NCBI RefSeq assembly: GCF_001580995.1
Contig: NZ_LHZU01000146.1
Coordinates: 1 to 64,000 of the forward strand
Length of the DNA stretch: 64,000 bases
Direction: 5' to 3'
Source: Acetobacter senegalensis
GTDB lineage: Bacteria; Pseudomonadota; Alphaproteobacteria; Acetobacterales; Acetobacteraceae
Under the pieces are notes generated by a model, which saw only the letters and a list, made by a program, of their open reading frames with translations, was not told the origin of the DNA and made no database searches. A program made the translations under genes and the position numbers. Below are positions 63,579 to 64,000 of the stretch, piece after piece; the first letter of the stretch is position 1, and each line of letters begins with the position of its first letter.

Positions 63579-63968
63579 ATGCGCCGTATGACAAAACTTC
63601 TTCTTGCTCTGCCCATTATTGCTGGCACTGCGCTGGCAAGCGTTCCGGCAGCCGAGGCGCATCCTGGCCCCAATTGGGGCGGTGGCCCGCGCTGGCATTC
63701 TCCGCCGCCGCCGCGTGGCTACTGGGGCGGTGGCCCCCGCGGCTGGCACCGGGGTGGAAATGGCGGAGCCATTGCCGGAGCCGTTATTGGTGGGCTGGCT
63801 GTTGGGGCTCTGGCCGGAGCCGCCCTTGGCAATGCAGCACCACCCCCGCCCGTGGCCTATGCGCCGCCGCCACCTCCGCCGCCGCCGGTTTATGCTGTCC
63901 CGGCTGTGCCAGTGGCACCTGCACCCGGCTATTATGCTGCTCCGGGTGGCTATTACTCCGGCTGGTAA
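63579..63968 (+). CDS. Small exported Gly/Pro-rich protein with glycine zipper
   Basis: 129 residues from the ATG at 63579, with AGGAGG 8 nt upstream; an earlier in-frame ATG has no ribosome site. A Sec signal (MRRMTKLLLALPIIAGTALA.. to AEA, residues 1-27) is followed by a Trp/His/Pro/Gly-rich region (GPNWGGGPRWHSPPPPRGYW), a glycine zipper (GGAIAGAVIGGLAVGALAGA) and a Pro/Val/Tyr-rich end. The family is not recognised; similar composition occurs in small outer-membrane or periplasmic proteins of acetic acid bacteria (impression). It is monocistronic as far as seen. Confidence 0.8.
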   Translation: MRRMTKLLLALPIIAGTALASVPAAEAHPGPNWGGGPRWHSPPPPRGYWGGGPRGWHRGGNGGAIAGAVIGGLAVGALAGAALGNAAPPPPVAYAPPPPPPPPVYAVPAVPVAPAPGYYAAPGGYYSGW

Positions 63969-64000
63969 GACCCAGCCGGTTTCCGACTTTTTCTTCCCCA

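Overview
The window looks like a chromosomal segment of an acetic acid bacterium (Alphaproteobacteria, Acetobacteraceae, probably Acetobacter or a close relative). The basis is the alphaproteobacterial spc/alpha arrangement (secY-adk-rpsM, with no rpmJ in between), zinc-free S14, moderate GC with AT-rich spacers, and the general look of the RND pumps and sugar/organic acid transporters. The genus is an inference from protein character; no 16S gene is present.

Layout. 1-8.8 kb (+): an MdtABC-type drug efflux operon (adaptor cut by the window edge, two different RND permeases, NodT-type outer membrane channel) closed by a strong terminator. 8.8-9.9 kb: about 1.1 kb without a convincing gene. 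9.9-17.4 kb (-): three large glycosyltransferase genes of multi-domain type with an AT-rich upstream spacer. 17.9-18.4 kb (-): two tiny membrane proteins (DUF1328 and ElaB/YqjD-like), one of them shorter than 60 codons. 18.5-21.1 kb (-): a NitT/TauT-type ABC importer. 21.4-22.7 kb (-): a polyol permease of the ribitol/arabinitol family. 23.0-39.4 kb (-): the alpha, spc, S10 and str ribosomal operons joined in one run (rpsL, rpsG, tuf, S10 cluster, spc cluster, secY, adk, rpsM, rpsK, rpoA, rplQ). 39.7-50.8 kb (-): rplK-rplA-rplJ-rplL-rpoB-rpoC. 50.9-60.6 kb (-): rmuC, an OmpR-type response regulator, a histidine kinase and a second tripartite RND efflux pump, all in the same direction and running straight into rplK. 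60.7-63.5 kb (+): a DctA-type dicarboxylate symporter and a KgtP-type 2-oxoglutarate permease. 63.6-64.0 kb (+): a small secreted Gly/Pro-rich protein.

How it fits together. The core is the translation/transcription super-cluster. Around it lie envelope functions: two efflux pumps, a surface-glycan glycosyltransferase set and uptake systems for polyols, organic acids and an organic sulfur/nitrogen compound. This suits a bacterium living in sugar-, alcohol- and acid-rich niches.

Most notable points: the large glycosyltransferase with a duplicated, evenly spaced C-terminal domain that I cannot name; the glycosyltransferase with at least five N-terminal Trp/Tyr repeats fused to GT2 and GT4 modules; the two-component/efflux block directly upstream of rplK where secE-nusG is commonly found; fusA missing between rpsG and tuf; and several strong RNA hairpins in the rplJ, rpoB and secY leaders.
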